Shown piece after piece: positions 22,660 to 32,807 of a DNA stretch of 64,000 nt. Source of the DNA: Cognatishimia sp. MH4019 (GTDB lineage: Bacteria; Pseudomonadota; Alphaproteobacteria; Rhodobacterales; Rhodobacteraceae). The position numbers and the translations under genes were made by a program. The notes beneath the pieces were generated by a model. That model had not been told where the DNA came from and ran no database searches. It was given only the letters and a program-made list of their open reading frames with translations. The stretch is from the NCBI RefSeq assembly GCF_020177595.1, contig NZ_JAHTBL010000002.1, forward strand, positions 124,001 through 188,000, read 5' to 3'. The stretch's first letter is position 1. Every line of letters starts with the position of its first letter.

Positions 22660-23394
22660 TTAAGGCACGTCGACGCGCACGTCCGAATTGCCCGGAACGA
22701 TCACATCGTTCTGTGTCGGCTGGGTTTGTGGTGCCGCAGAGCGCGCATCGGGGCGGGGCAGCTCTTCCGGCGCCTCCATCTGAGCGCCGTCGAGCGATTT
22801 GACCGGCTCACCCGCGACGGCCTGAGCGTTTTCTACCGGGTCATCGACAATCCGGTCAGACGTCGTGATCAGCCATGTATCCTTGTTCTGGATCAGCCAA
22901 TCCTGAATGCGCTTGGCCGCATTGAAGCTGAGCGTTTCGATCTGCTGTTCCTTGGTCTTGGTCAGACCGGACCCGATCAGCGTATCGCCGTCTAGGTTCT
23001 CGAAGATCGTCAACTGATGCGGCTCTTCGGTCAGCTTTTTGCCCTGACTGTCATCCCAGACATTCACCGCAACGATCAGAACCGACTTGGGCGACAGCAC
23101 AATCGGAATCCCCGGAGGTGCCAGCGCATAGCCTTGAACCGTTACACCCAGATGAAAGAGCCCTTGGCCACGGTAGCCATCCAACCGGTCATCGACCGCT
23201 TTGAACAGCGCCTCTTCCCACTGCTCGGGCGTCGCGGTGCGCGACACCGGGCTTTTCACCGCACCATCAGCCACAACAATGTTATGGCCTAGACGGAATG
23301 TTCCCATATCGGGAAGCTCGTCAGGCAATTCGGTTTGCCCACATGCTGTCACTGTCAGGGCCAGAAGGCCAATTCCCAAAACTCTCGCGATCAT
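22660..23394 (-). CDS. Lipoprotein of unknown function
   Basis: 244-residue protein with a lipoprotein signal ending LTVTAC. The mature part has an alpha/beta region containing NVWDDSQGKKL and IFENLDGDTLIGSGLTKTKEQQ, then a proline- and alanine-rich C-terminal tail. AGGAG lies nine bases before ATG 23394; ATG 23400 is closer to it and less likely. It stands upstream of tuf on the same strand but with a 129-base gap that includes a tuf promoter candidate. Similar proteins occur in Rhodobacteraceae without known role. Confidence 0.7.
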   Translation of the reverse strand: MIARVLGIGLLALTVTACGQTELPDELPDMGTFRLGHNIVVADGAVKSPVSRTATPEQWEEALFKAVDDRLDGYRGQGLFHLGVTVQGYALAPPGIPIVLSPKSVLIVAVNVWDDSQGKKLTEEPHQLTIFENLDGDTLIGSGLTKTKEQQIETLSFNAAKRIQDWLIQNKDTWLITTSDRIVDDPVENAQAVAGEPVKSLDGAQMEAPEELPRPDARSAAPQTQPTQNDVIVPGNSDVRVDVP

Positions 23395-23495
23395 GCGCAT
23401 AAGCTCCTATCGGTTGGCACGCGGGTTAGACCATCCGGCGCGCACGCGCAATGTGGCGCGGTTTACATCCTGGTGAGCGGTCATACCTATGGTGC

Positions 23496-24857
23496 ATGAA
23501 CCCGACCGCCCGCCTTCCTGTCCGCGTCCAACTGGGCACCGAGCCGCTTTCGATCCTGCAAAGCTTTGCCGCCGCGCGCAGCAACATCCTGTCGATTATT
23601 CCTGCGCAAGCCACGCGCGAGCGGATCATCTCGGGCCGCACGGTGCTGCCGTGGCACATGGTGATGGACCCACAGGCCAATCGCGAAGTTTTGCTGGAAA
23701 AGCTGGACAATTACCCGAAATCCGACATCACGAAAGACATTCTGCGCCCTGCCATTGGCGAAAGCCTGTTTGTGGCCGAGGGCAAGGATTGGCGCTGGCA
23801 GCGGCGCGCTTCGGCACCTGCCTTTTCCCCGCGCAATATTGCGGAACTGACCCCGATCATGACCCGTGCGGCCGAAGCCTCTGCTCAGCGCATTTCCGCT
23901 GCGGCCACACCGGGGCGGGCGCTCAACCTCTTTGACGAGATGGTCGCGACAACCTTTGACGTGATCGCAGATGTGACGTTCTCGGATGACAATATGTTCG
24001 ACCAGCAAGCCGTCCATGACGCGATTGACCGCTATATCGAACAGGCCGCGCGCGTTTCGATCCTTGATATTCTGGGCTTTCCCACATGGGTGCCGCGCCC
24101 CGGTCGCATGATGGCGATGCCCGCGATGCGCAAGATGAAGGATCAGGCCGATGCTGCGATTGAGCGCCGTCGCACAGTGCCGGACGCCGCACAGCCCGAT
24201 CTGCTGAGCCTTTTGGTCGACGCCGCCGATGACAAAACCGGGCGCACGATGACCACGGGCGAGCTGCGCGACAACCTGCTGACCTTCATTGTGGCCGGTC
24301 ATGAAACGACCGCGCTGACGCTCAGTTGGGCGCTTTATCTGTGCGCGTTTGATCCGTCGGTGCAGGACAAGGCCCGCGCGCAAGCCCAAGATGTGCTGGG
24401 CGACCGCGCCGCAACGGCAGAGGATGTGATCAACCTGCCCTATATCCGCCAGATCATTGACGAGACCTTGCGCCTTTACCCAGCAGGCGGGTTCCTGTCG
24501 CGGACCGCGCAGGAGGACGACACGCTAATGGGCCAGCGCATCAAGGCGCGCGATACGGTGATGCTGCCAGTTTATGCCCTGCACCGGCACCACGGTCTGT
24601 GGGATGATCCGGATGCGTTCAACCCGGACCGCTTTGCCGATCCAAAGGCGATTGACCGCTACGCTTATCTTCCGTTCAGCGACGGCCCGCGCATTTGCAT
24701 CGGGGCCAGTTTCGCGCTGCAAGAGGCGGTGATCATTCTTGCGACACTTCTGGCGCGGTTCAAATTCACCTCCGTGCCGGGGCGTGACCCGGACCCGGTG
24801 ATGATCCTGACATTACGGCCCGAAGGTGGCGTGTGGCTGACGGTCGAGCCTGCCTAG
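23496..24857 (+). CDS. Cytochrome P450
   Basis: 453-residue soluble bacterial P450 with all hallmarks: I-helix oxygen-activation motif AGHETT (267-272), K-helix ExxR as ETLR (323-326), and the haem loop FSDGPRICIG with the proximal ligand Cys401. There is no membrane anchor and no fused reductase, so it needs separate ferredoxin partners, none of which is adjacent. ATG 23496 is used; no strong ribosome site is visible and the frame is open a further 15 codons. It is divergent from the lipoprotein gene and overlaps the convergent protease gene by four bases. Substrate unknown; the family to which it belongs can hydroxylate fatty acids, terpenes or steroids. Confidence 0.9.
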   Translation: MNPTARLPVRVQLGTEPLSILQSFAAARSNILSIIPAQATRERIISGRTVLPWHMVMDPQANREVLLEKLDNYPKSDITKDILRPAIGESLFVAEGKDWRWQRRASAPAFSPRNIAELTPIMTRAAEASAQRISAAATPGRALNLFDEMVATTFDVIADVTFSDDNMFDQQAVHDAIDRYIEQAARVSILDILGFPTWVPRPGRMMAMPAMRKMKDQADAAIERRRTVPDAAQPDLLSLLVDAADDKTGRTMTTGELRDNLLTFIVAGHETTALTLSWALYLCAFDPSVQDKARAQAQDVLGDRAATAEDVINLPYIRQIIDETLRLYPAGGFLSRTAQEDDTLMGQRIKARDTVMLPVYALHRHHGLWDDPDAFNPDRFADPKAIDRYAYLPFSDGPRICIGASFALQEAVIILATLLARFKFTSVPGRDPDPVMILTLRPEGGVWLTVEPA

Positions 24858-25978
24858 TCGCAGATCGTCTTTAACGCCTGCCACTCGGCATCGGTGAGAC
24901 TGGGCGTATACTCCGCTTCCGACCCGCTGGCCTCGGCCCGTTCGATCCGGCTGACCAGATCGGGATGCGCCATGAAGTGATCCAGCAAGCTGGGTTGATC
25001 ACCGTTGAGTTGCTCGAACCGCTCGAACATGCGCGCAAGGCCAAGCGGTGAAACGCCAGCCGCCTCAAGCGTCTCGGACGCAAAGATATCGGCGTTCATC
25101 TCGGCCTCTTGACTGTAGCTCGCCTGGATCAGCCGCTCTGCGAGAAAGAGCACAACGGCACCGCCTGCAAAATCACCAAAAAGCAAGCCCAGCACCCCGA
25201 TGGACCCGGCGGAACGCAACGCCATCCGCGAGGGATCGCGGGCGACAACATGGCCAACCTCATGGGCAAAGACGGCTGCAATCTCGTCAGGGTCTTCGGC
25301 CATATCCAACAACCCGTCAAACAGCACGACATAGCCGCCGGGCAGCGCGAAGGCATTGATCATCTCGTGATCCAGAACGCGCACAGTCAACGGATAAGGC
25401 AGATCGACCGTCTCGGTCAGACGCGCCTCCATCTTGGCCAAAGCGGCCAGCCCATCAGGGCTTTCGCACATCGGGACCGGATCAAGCCCGGTATTGTCCA
25501 ATGCAGTGCGGATCTGCTCGAACGTGGTATCGCCCAGCGCCTTTTCTCCGCTGGGCGGTAGGAACGTCGCCAGTTGATTGGCCATCACCGGCACAAGAAC
25601 GAAAATAATCAATGCGACCGACGCAACGGCGGCAACTGACCAGCCAAGCAGCTTTCCTGCATTCTGCACCGGTGGGCGCTTTGCCAAGGCTGGTGCGGCG
25701 CCTTCGATCTGCCGCGCGAAGCCCTTGTCCCGCAAAACCAGCCGGGTGACAGGATCGCCGGCCTGCGCGAGCACCAGATCGGTGGGATGCGCCTGATCCA
25801 GAAGGCGGCGCAGCTTGCCGAGGGGCCAGTGCAACGCCTCTCCGTCGCCCGGCGCAATCACCAATTCCGTCGCGGTCAGCGTCACTGCGACGCGCAGCGG
25901 CAAAGCCCGTTCGCCATCCATCAAATCGCCGAAGACCGGCGGTGCAGGCGTACTCCAGACCTCATCACGCAGGGTCAT
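24854..25978 (-). CDS. M48-family zinc metallopeptidase, membrane-anchored
   Basis: 374 residues. Residues 1-100 form a PH-like soluble domain, one membrane helix spans about 112-134, and the peptidase domain carries HEVGH at 239-243 with the third zinc ligand in EAEMNAD further on. Glycine-rich hydrophobic stretch near 260-280 is typical of the family. Its ATG overlaps the stop of the yjgN-like gene by four bases (ATGA), so it is translationally coupled and last in the parC-yjgN-protease operon. It may act in membrane or periplasmic protein quality control, as HtpX/BepA relatives do; its substrate is unknown. Confidence 0.88.
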   Translation of the reverse strand: MTLRDEVWSTPAPPVFGDLMDGERALPLRVAVTLTATELVIAPGDGEALHWPLGKLRRLLDQAHPTDLVLAQAGDPVTRLVLRDKGFARQIEGAAPALAKRPPVQNAGKLLGWSVAAVASVALIIFVLVPVMANQLATFLPPSGEKALGDTTFEQIRTALDNTGLDPVPMCESPDGLAALAKMEARLTETVDLPYPLTVRVLDHEMINAFALPGGYVVLFDGLLDMAEDPDEIAAVFAHEVGHVVARDPSRMALRSAGSIGVLGLLFGDFAGGAVVLFLAERLIQASYSQEAEMNADIFASETLEAAGVSPLGLARMFERFEQLNGDQPSLLDHFMAHPDLVSRIERAEASGSEAEYTPSLTDAEWQALKTICD

Positions 25979-27174
25979 ATCGCAGCCCCCACATCCAGCG
26001 CTTCGGCGAAACCTTCGGCCTCGGCAAATTCATCGCGGGGGCGTTGACGGATGTCGGTCAAGGCACCGGGATTTTGCACACTGAGCGATTGTGCGTAATG
26101 CGCCGCCAACGGTAGCCCGACGAAGACCTGACTGAGCACGTTCCACATCAGAAAGATGGTAAAATACAGCATGATCGTCAGGGCGGTGGTGATCCAGAAC
26201 GGCACATTTGACAGCGCCTGAAACATCTCGACATCGAACTCCGCACCCATTTGCGCAGCCCCGCCAATAACCGACATCACAGCCGCAAAAATCACGATAA
26301 ACAGCCCAAAGAACAACGCGCCCACGACGGTGTAGACCAGCGCATAGCCGACGCTGTAAATCTTCATCACGCGGCCTGTCTTGGGCTCCGCTTTCAAGGC
26401 GATGCCGCCCAACGTCTTGTGACTGGTCAACAGGCGCAGCGATTGCACCCGAAAATGAATGGCCCCGAACATCAGCCAGAACAGCGCAACAGGCAGGATG
26501 AAAAGGGTGCTTTCGTCCCCATAAGCGCCTGCCAAAACTGTGCCAACAGTCAGCCCGACCGCGATCAACAGGTGCTTCATCGGCGGATAAAGCATCGTCC
26601 ATGTGCCGCCCTGATGCAGACGCTTATCCCCGAAAAACGTGCGGTCCGCGCGGTATTTCTCAAGGTAGAAAACCTGTCGCGGCAGCAGCAAACCCGCCGT
26701 CGCGATCGTGGCCAGCCAGTGCAGCGCCGCGCGCCATGCATAACCCCACGCGCCGGGTTCCAGCCCGAAACGAATGCCGCGCCACCGGGTGCGCGCAAGG
26801 ATGTAGCGCCGCGCGCGATATTGCGCAAAAAAGATGATGGGTAGGATGCCGATGAAAGACAGCGCATACGCCGCCCCATTTCCGGCAAAAAGCGAAAAGC
26901 TGGCAAACATCAGGATCAGGTTCACGATGCCGATATAAAAAGCCAGAAAGACCACAGCGACGAGGAACCCAAGCAGTTTCTCCAGCGGCGTGCCCAGATA
27001 TTCCATCGGGTGGCCACCCGGTCGGATCGCGCTCCACATATAGCGGCGCAGGCGGGTTTTCATCCAGAAGCGATAAAAGCCCAGCGTGAGGATCGTCAGA
27101 AGGCCGGTTTTCAGCGACAGCCAGAAATAAGCGCCCTTGCGGCCAACGAATTCGGTGCCGAGCGCCTCGCTCAT
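25975..27174 (-). CDS. YjgN family (DUF898) membrane protein
   Basis: 399-residue polytopic protein starting [24 protein letters not shown], the YjgN/DUF898 signature, with repeated pairs of membrane helices and [14 protein letters not shown] motifs after helix one that recur in each unit. Inner membrane; molecular function unknown across the family. ATG 27174 overlaps the parC stop (ATGA) and its own stop overlaps the protease start, so the three genes form a tightly coupled operon. Association with an M48 protease recurs in alphaproteobacteria and suggests joint function. Confidence 0.85.
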   Translation of the reverse strand: MSEALGTEFVGRKGAYFWLSLKTGLLTILTLGFYRFWMKTRLRRYMWSAIRPGGHPMEYLGTPLEKLLGFLVAVVFLAFYIGIVNLILMFASFSLFAGNGAAYALSFIGILPIIFFAQYRARRYILARTRWRGIRFGLEPGAWGYAWRAALHWLATIATAGLLLPRQVFYLEKYRADRTFFGDKRLHQGGTWTMLYPPMKHLLIAVGLTVGTVLAGAYGDESTLFILPVALFWLMFGAIHFRVQSLRLLTSHKTLGGIALKAEPKTGRVMKIYSVGYALVYTVVGALFFGLFIVIFAAVMSVIGGAAQMGAEFDVEMFQALSNVPFWITTALTIMLYFTIFLMWNVLSQVFVGLPLAAHYAQSLSVQNPGALTDIRQRPRDEFAEAEGFAEALDVGAAI

Positions 27175-29408
27175 GTAAACCTGTTATCCCGCGGGAACCC
27201 GCGCGGGGCCATCCGGCCGGCAGAGGCACGCTTACCGACCCATTCTGCCAGTTCGGTTTCCGTCCGGGTGCGGCCTGCCGGGTCAAGCCAACTCAGACCT
27301 TCGCCAAGCACAAAGGTCGTCGCATCCGACAGCCCGCCATCTTTGTATTTCTGCAAGCGCACGCCCTTGCCGCGTCCCATCTCGGGCAGTTCCTCTAGCG
27401 GGAACACCAGCACTTTGCGGTTCTCACCGACGCAAGCGACGTGATCACCATCCACAGGTTTGCAGACCAGCGCTTTGACGTCGCCTTTGACGTTCAGCAC
27501 TTGTTTACCAGCGCGGGTCTGCGCCACCACATCGTCTTCGGGCACAACAAAACCATCGCCAGCCGTGGACGCCACCAGCAATTTGCGGCCCGGTTTATGG
27601 ATGAACAGACCGATGATTTCGCTGTCGTTGGGCAGGTCAACCATCAGGCGCAGCGGCTCACCCATCCCACGCCCCCCCGGCAGGTTTGAGGCTGAGACGG
27701 TGTAGAAACGCCCGTTCGCGCCGAAAACGAGCAGCCGATCCGTCGTTTCGGCATGGAAGGCAAAGCGCGGCCCGTCGCCGTCTTTGAACTTCATCTCCTG
27801 TGCCAGATCGACATGGCCTTTCAGCGCGCGGACCCAGCCCATTTGCGAACAAACCACCGTGATCGGTTCGCGGTCGATCATCGCTTCCAGAGGAACCTCT
27901 TCGACCTCGCCCGCCTCGGCAAAGGTCGTGCGCCGCGCGCCGCCTTCATAGTCCTTGCCGAAGGTCTTTTTCGTCTCGCGCAACTGATCGGCAATCCGCG
28001 CCCATTGCAGGCTTTCCTCGGACAGCAAATCCTCAAGCCCTGCGCGTTCCTCGTAAAGCGCATCGCGTTCGTTGCGCAGCTCCATCTCTTCGAGCTTGCG
28101 CAAGGACCGCAGCCGCATGTTCAGAATCGCTTCGGCCTGCACATCGGTCAGTTCAAACTCGGCCATCAGCATGGCCTTGGGATCGTCCTCGTAGCGGATA
28201 ATCTCGATCACGCGATCAAGGTTGAGGAAAGCAACGATGTAGCCTTCCAGCACCTCCAAACGGTGGTCGATCTTGGCCATCCGGTGTTCAGATCGGCGGA
28301 TCAGAACCTCACGCCGGTGATCAAGGAACGCGCGCAGCACTTCCTTCATCGAGCAGACCTTGGGCGTGCGCCCGTCGATCAACACGTTCATATTCAGGCT
28401 GAAGCGCACCTCAAGATCGGAGTTGCGATAGAGCATCCCCATCAGCACTTCGGGGTCCACATTCTTGGAGCGCGGCTCGATCACCATGCGGATGTCGTCG
28501 GCGCTCTCATCACGAATATCGGTGAGGATCGGAATCTTCTTGGTCTGGATCAGCTCCGCGATCTTCTCGATCAGCTTGGATTTCTGGACCTGATAGGGAA
28601 TCTCGGTAACGACGATCTGCCATTGACCGCGGCCAAGGTCTTCGATCTCGTACCGGCACCGCAGACGGAACGATCCGCGCCCGGTGCGGTAGGCCTCAAG
28701 GATATTCTCTTTCGGCTCAACGATGACCCCGCCCGTGGGGAAATCGGGGCCAGGCACGTATTCCTGCAACGTCTCGTCGCGCGCGCCGGGCGTCTTGATC
28801 AGGTGCAGGCAGGCATTGCACAGCTCGACGATATTATGCGGCGGAATGTTGGTGGCCATGCCCACTGCGATTCCGCTCGATCCATTGGCCAGCAGGTTCG
28901 GGAAAGACGCAGGCAGCACGACCGGTTCGGTCAGCGTGCCGTCGTAATTGTCGCGATAATCGACGGCGTTTTCCGACAGCCCATCCAACAACGCTTCGGC
29001 TGCAACGGTCATCCGCGCTTCGGTATAGCGCGAGGCCGCCGGGTTATCCCCGTCGATATTGCCGAAATTGCCTTGACCGTCGACCAGCGGATAGCGCACA
29101 GCAAAATCCTGCGCCAAACGCGCCATCGCGTCGTAAATCGCGGCGTCCCCATGCGGGTGATAGTTGCCCATCACGTCGCCGCTGATCTTGGCAGACTTCC
29201 GGAACCCCCCGTTGGAGGCCAGCTTCAACTCCCGCATTGCATAAAGAATCCGCCGATGCACCGGCTTCAGGCCATCGCGCGCATCCGGCAACGCGCGGTG
29301 CATGATCGTGGACAAAGCATAGGTCAGATACCGTTCGCCGATGGCGCGGCGCAGAGGTTCTGTCACGTTATGTGGGTCGATATTGGGGTCGTCGGTCAGA
29401 TCGTTCAT
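27171..29408 (-). CDS. parC: DNA topoisomerase IV subunit A
   Basis: 745-residue ParC. The catalytic tyrosine is Tyr128 in [10 protein letters not shown], following the winged-helix region [20 protein letters not shown]. Quinolone-pocket residues ([13 protein letters not shown]) are present. A shorter C-terminal beta-pinwheel than GyrA and the lack of a GyrA box fit ParC. ATG 29408 is chosen; the frame opens upstream to a TTG at 29459 without support. Its partner parE is not in the window. It heads an operon with the yjgN-like and M48 genes. Confidence 0.93.
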   Translation of the reverse strand: MNDLTDDPNIDPHNVTEPLRRAIGERYLTYALSTIMHRALPDARDGLKPVHRRILYAMRELKLASNGGFRKSAKISGDVMGNYHPHGDAAIYDAMARLAQDFAVRYPLVDGQGNFGNIDGDNPAASRYTEARMTVAAEALLDGLSENAVDYRDNYDGTLTEPVVLPASFPNLLANGSSGIAVGMATNIPPHNIVELCNACLHLIKTPGARDETLQEYVPGPDFPTGGVIVEPKENILEAYRTGRGSFRLRCRYEIEDLGRGQWQIVVTEIPYQVQKSKLIEKIAELIQTKKIPILTDIRDESADDIRMVIEPRSKNVDPEVLMGMLYRNSDLEVRFSLNMNVLIDGRTPKVCSMKEVLRAFLDHRREVLIRRSEHRMAKIDHRLEVLEGYIVAFLNLDRVIEIIRYEDDPKAMLMAEFELTDVQAEAILNMRLRSLRKLEEMELRNERDALYEERAGLEDLLSEESLQWARIADQLRETKKTFGKDYEGGARRTTFAEAGEVEEVPLEAMIDREPITVVCSQMGWVRALKGHVDLAQEMKFKDGDGPRFAFHAETTDRLLVFGANGRFYTVSASNLPGGRGMGEPLRLMVDLPNDSEIIGLFIHKPGRKLLVASTAGDGFVVPEDDVVAQTRAGKQVLNVKGDVKALVCKPVDGDHVACVGENRKVLVFPLEELPEMGRGKGVRLQKYKDGGLSDATTFVLGEGLSWLDPAGRTRTETELAEWVGKRASAGRMAPRGFPRDNRFT

Positions 29409-29645
29409 AAATACGGTGTAATTGGCCCCTTTCCCACGGTCCAGAGGGAAGCGTGCCAAAATCCACGTCCAGAGGCGCGCAAAACCTGTGACTTTGGTCC
29501 CACACGCCTTTCACCGTGAAAAAATCGGGAACTTTCCCCGTTTTCGTGGCTTGAGAAGTATGATTTCAGCGGCACACGATGTTAAGGTGACAAAGCGTTA
29601 GCCAGTTGCTGCTTTTATAAAATGTTTCCGGGGGGGAACGTCCAA

Positions 29646-30176
29646 ATGAACAAGTTTATCGCATTCACCTTTTTGGTGCTGGGTGTCGGCTTTTACGAAC
29701 TCAGCGGCGGCTCGGATTTTGTCCTTGAGACGCGCGAAAGCGCAGAGCCTCAAGTCGCCCGTGCGCAGCCCCTCGAGACCGTGGCGCCTGCCCTGCCCGA
29801 GCCTGCAGCTGAACCTGTGACTGTGGCCACAATCGCCCCGCGAGAGGAAACGCCCAACGTGCAACTGGCTTCGTTCAACGTGAACATCCGCGATGCCGAA
29901 CTGCCCAAAATTGATCTCAGCAAGTTCGAGGCACCTGCCCCAAGCGCGCCTGTTCAGGCCGTGGCCGAGCCGGATTTTGTCGGCACTGACATCCGTCAGG
30001 TCACCGGTAATCGTGTGAATGTTCGCTCTGGCCCCGGCACCGGGTTTGAGGTTGTCGCTCAAGCGATCCGCGGCGACGAAGCCGAGGTTATCATTGATGA
30101 CGGTACCGGCTGGGTGCAACTGCGCCTTGCGGGCGGTCAAACCGGCTGGATGGCGGATTTCCTGCTCAGCGACTGA
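29646..30176 (+). CDS. Exported or anchored SH3-domain protein
   Basis: 176 residues: an N-terminal hydrophobic helix (about 3-20) as signal or anchor, a long proline/alanine/glutamate-rich spacer, and a bacterial SH3 domain from about 118 to 175 (GNRVNVRSGPGTGFEVV, then GWVQLRLAGGQTGWMADFLL). SH3_3-type domains bind peptidoglycan or proteins in the periplasm. ATG 29646 follows GGGGGGAAC; an in-frame ATG eight codons upstream is less likely. It is divergent from parC across about 240 bases. Confidence 0.82.
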   Translation: MNKFIAFTFLVLGVGFYELSGGSDFVLETRESAEPQVARAQPLETVAPALPEPAAEPVTVATIAPREETPNVQLASFNVNIRDAELPKIDLSKFEAPAPSAPVQAVAEPDFVGTDIRQVTGNRVNVRSGPGTGFEVVAQAIRGDEAEVIIDDGTGWVQLRLAGGQTGWMADFLLSD

Positions 30177-30233
30177 TCCCTTGATCTTCGCCTGACCCCG
30201 CGCAATAGCTTGCGTCAAACAGGGGCAGGCTTC

Positions 30234-31061
30234 ATGAGCAAATCCATCCTAATCACCGGCTGTTCGTCCGGCATCGGCGAACATGCAGCTTACGCATTAA
30301 AAAAGCACGGGTGGCGCGTTTTCGCATCATGCCGCAAGGCCGAAGATTGCGCCCGCTTGCAGGCCGAGGGCTTTGATGCGCCGCTTATCGACTATGCAGA
30401 TCCGGCCACGATCCGGAGCGGTTTGGCCGAGGTTCTAGAAGCCACCGGCGGCACGCTGAACGCGCTTTTCAACAACGGAGCTTACGGCATTCCGGGCGCG
30501 GTGGAAGACCTGCCCACAGACGCCTTGCGCGCAATCTTCGAGACAAATTTCTTTGGCTATCACGACCTGATCCAACGTGTGATCCCCGTGATGCGCGCGC
30601 AAGGCCATGGGCGGATTATCCAGAACTCTTCCGTTCTCGGCTTCACGGCGTTGCGATGGCGCGGAGCTTACAATTCGACCAAATTCGCACTGGAAGGGCT
30701 GACCGATACGCTCCGGGTCGAGATGCGCGACACGCCGCTGCATATCATTCTTATTGAGCCCGGACCGATCACCACGAAAATCCGCCAGAACTCGATCCCG
30801 CATTTCGAGAAATGGATCAATTGGGAGGCCTCTCCCCGTGCCGAGCAATACCGCACACAACTGCGCAAGCGCCTGTATCACGACAGCGGCCCCGACCCGT
30901 TCGAGCTGCCTTGCGACGCCGTCACCAAAAAGCTGATCCACGCGTTGGAGGCCCGCAATCCACGCCCGCGTTACTTCGTGACGACGCCGACCTACATGAT
31001 GGGCGCATTGAAACGACTGCTGCCGACCCGCGCCTTTGATTGGGTTTTGTCAAAAATCTGA
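30234..31061 (+). CDS. Short-chain dehydrogenase/reductase (SDR)
   Basis: 275-residue classical SDR. Cofactor motif TGCSSGIG at 8-15, NNGAYG in place of NNAG, and the catalytic YNSTK at 146-150. An unusually basic C-terminal region (KRLYHDSGPDP, PRPRYFVTTPTYMMGALKRL) resembles SDRs that act on lipid-like substrates, but the substrate cannot be assigned. ATG 30234 is preceded by AGGGGCAGG. It stands alone between the SH3 gene and the small twin-helix gene on the plus strand. Confidence 0.88.
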   Translation: MSKSILITGCSSGIGEHAAYALKKHGWRVFASCRKAEDCARLQAEGFDAPLIDYADPATIRSGLAEVLEATGGTLNALFNNGAYGIPGAVEDLPTDALRAIFETNFFGYHDLIQRVIPVMRAQGHGRIIQNSSVLGFTALRWRGAYNSTKFALEGLTDTLRVEMRDTPLHIILIEPGPITTKIRQNSIPHFEKWINWEASPRAEQYRTQLRKRLYHDSGPDPFELPCDAVTKKLIHALEARNPRPRYFVTTPTYMMGALKRLLPTRAFDWVLSKI

Positions 31062-31132
31062 CCGACCCGCATTTACACCTGTCTTTTTCAGCGCGCACGG
31101 CTAGGTGACGCAGAACGAATGAAGGAAAACCG

Positions 31133-31342
31133 ATGACCTCTGATCCGCTCTTTTATCTTCTCGCCGCCTCAATCCTGCTGGTTCTGGGAATTCTGCTATA
31201 TGGCATTGCCGGGTTTGGCAAAGGTGGCGATTTCAATAAAACGAAAGCCAACAAGGTCATGCGCTGGCGCATCATCGCGCAGTTTGTCGCCGTGCTGCTG
31301 ATCCTTCTCTATGTCTATCTTCGCCGCCAAGGAGGTGCCTAA
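31133..31342 (+). CDS. Twin transmembrane helix small protein (HIG1-like)
   Basis: 69-residue inner membrane protein with two helices (about 6-26 and 48-64) joined by a loop with the HIG1-type sequence NKTKANKVMRWRIIAQF. Mitochondrial HIG1 proteins associate with cytochrome oxidase, and bacterial ones are proposed to do likewise. GAAGGA precedes ATG 31133. Its stop codon abuts the ATG of the cobalamin adenosyltransferase gene, so the two are cotranscribed. Confidence 0.85.
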   Translation: MTSDPLFYLLAASILLVLGILLYGIAGFGKGGDFNKTKANKVMRWRIIAQFVAVLLILLYVYLRRQGGA

Positions 31343-31915
31343 ATGGTTGTTCTAAATAAGATTTACACGAAAACCGGGGATGCGGGCGAAACCGCTTTGG
31401 GTAATGGCGCTCGGGTGGCCAAGCACTCCATGCGGGTCACGGCCTATGGTACTGTGGACGAATTGAACTCCATCGTCGGCATTGCCCGGCTGCATGTTGA
31501 AGGCGAGATGGACGCGCAATTGTCCTCCATTCAGAACGACCTCTTTGATCTGGGCGCGGACCTCTGCCGTCCGGACATGGAGAAGGACGCCGACAGCGAA
31601 TACCCGCCCTTGCGGATGGTGGCCACGCAGGTGGACCGACTTGAGGCCGAGATCGACGCCATGAATGACGCGTTGGAACCGCTGCGCAGTTTCATTTTGC
31701 CCGGTGGCTCTCCGGCAGCCGCGCATTTGCACCATTGCCGCACGGCAGCGCGCCGGGCCGAGCGTCTTTCGGTCGAGCTTGCGACGATGGAATCAATCAA
31801 CCCGGCAGCTGTAAAATTCCTCAATCGGCTGTCAGATTGGTTTTTTGTTGCGGCACGGATCGCCAATAATGACGGAAAAGATGACGTGCTTTGGAAACCC
31901 GGAGCCAACCGTTAG
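31343..31915 (+). CDS. Cob(I)alamin adenosyltransferase, PduO type
   Basis: 190-residue PduO-type ATP:corrinoid adenosyltransferase. MVVLNKIYTKTGDAGETALGNG holds the ATP-binding TKTGD motif, with AYGTVDELNSIVG and RTAARRAERLSVEL as further family motifs. It attaches the 5'-deoxyadenosyl group to produce coenzyme B12, used by acyl-CoA mutases such as those of the ethylmalonyl-CoA and methylmalonyl-CoA routes. It starts directly after the stop of the twin-helix gene. Its stop region (GTTAGCGC) lies upstream of etfB. Confidence 0.92.
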   Translation: MVVLNKIYTKTGDAGETALGNGARVAKHSMRVTAYGTVDELNSIVGIARLHVEGEMDAQLSSIQNDLFDLGADLCRPDMEKDADSEYPPLRMVATQVDRLEAEIDAMNDALEPLRSFILPGGSPAAAHLHHCRTAARRAERLSVELATMESINPAAVKFLNRLSDWFFVAARIANNDGKDDVLWKPGANR

Positions 31916-32048
31916 CGCAAAACGCGGCGTCGCAAGGCTGCGGCGCGTCGATTTTGACCTGTTTTCTGTTTCACCCTCGCGCTAACTAAGCGGGGAAAGA
32001 TAGCTGCCGCAGGCATTCCCAGCGGCAGGCATAGCAGGAGAGTTGCAA

Positions 32049-32807
32049 ATGAAGGTCCTCGTACCGGTCAAACGTGTGATCGACTACAACGTGAAAGTGC
32101 GCGTCAAAGCGGATGGCAGCGGGGTCGATCTGGCGAATGTGAAAATGTCGATGAATCCGTTCGACGAGATTGCTGTCGAACAGGCAATTCGTCTGAAAGA
32201 AGCCGGTAAGGCGGACGAGGTTGTCGCCGTGTCCATCGGCGTGAAGCAAAGCCAGGAAACGCTGCGCACCGCACTCGCCATGGGCGCAGATCGCGCGATC
32301 CTTGTGGTGGCTGCCGATGATGTGCACACCGATATCGAACCGCTGAGCGTTGCCAAGATCCTCAAAGCCGTTGTCGATGAAGAACAGCCTGGTTTGGTGC
32401 TTTGCGGCAAGCAGGCGATCGACAATGACATGAACGCCACCGGGCAAATGCTGTCTGCACTGCTGGGCTGGTCGCAGGCGACCTTTGCCTCGGAAGTCGA
32501 TGTTGATGGCGACAGCGCCAAAGTGACCCGCGAAGTGGACGGCGGTTTGCAGACGATCTCGGTCAAGATGCCGACGATCATCACCGTCGACCTGCGCCTG
32601 AACGAGCCGCGCTATGCGTCGCTGCCCAACATCATGAAGGCCAAGAAAAAGCCGCTCGATGAAAAGACCCCCGCCGATTACGGCGTCGATGTCGCCCCGC
32701 GCCTTGAGATCGTGAAAACCGAAGAGCCCGCAGCGCGTGCTGCTGGTGTCAAGGTCGGGTCGGTCGAGGAGCTGGTCGCGAAACTCAAAGAAGCAGGAGC
32801 TGTGTAA
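32049..32807 (+). CDS. etfB: Electron transfer flavoprotein subunit beta
   Basis: 252-residue Etf[21 protein letters not shown], the AMP-binding ADDVHTD region and the recognition-loop region [20 protein letters not shown] are clear. With EtfA it carries electrons from acyl-CoA dehydrogenases to ETF-ubiquinone oxidoreductase. AGGAGAG is nine bases before ATG 32049; an ATG two codons upstream is not needed. The stop overlaps the etfA start (TAATG). Confidence 0.95.
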   Translation: MKVLVPVKRVIDYNVKVRVKADGSGVDLANVKMSMNPFDEIAVEQAIRLKEAGKADEVVAVSIGVKQSQETLRTALAMGADRAILVVAADDVHTDIEPLSVAKILKAVVDEEQPGLVLCGKQAIDNDMNATGQMLSALLGWSQATFASEVDVDGDSAKVTREVDGGLQTISVKMPTIITVDLRLNEPRYASLPNIMKAKKKPLDEKTPADYGVDVAPRLEIVKTEEPAARAAGVKVGSVEELVAKLKEAGAV

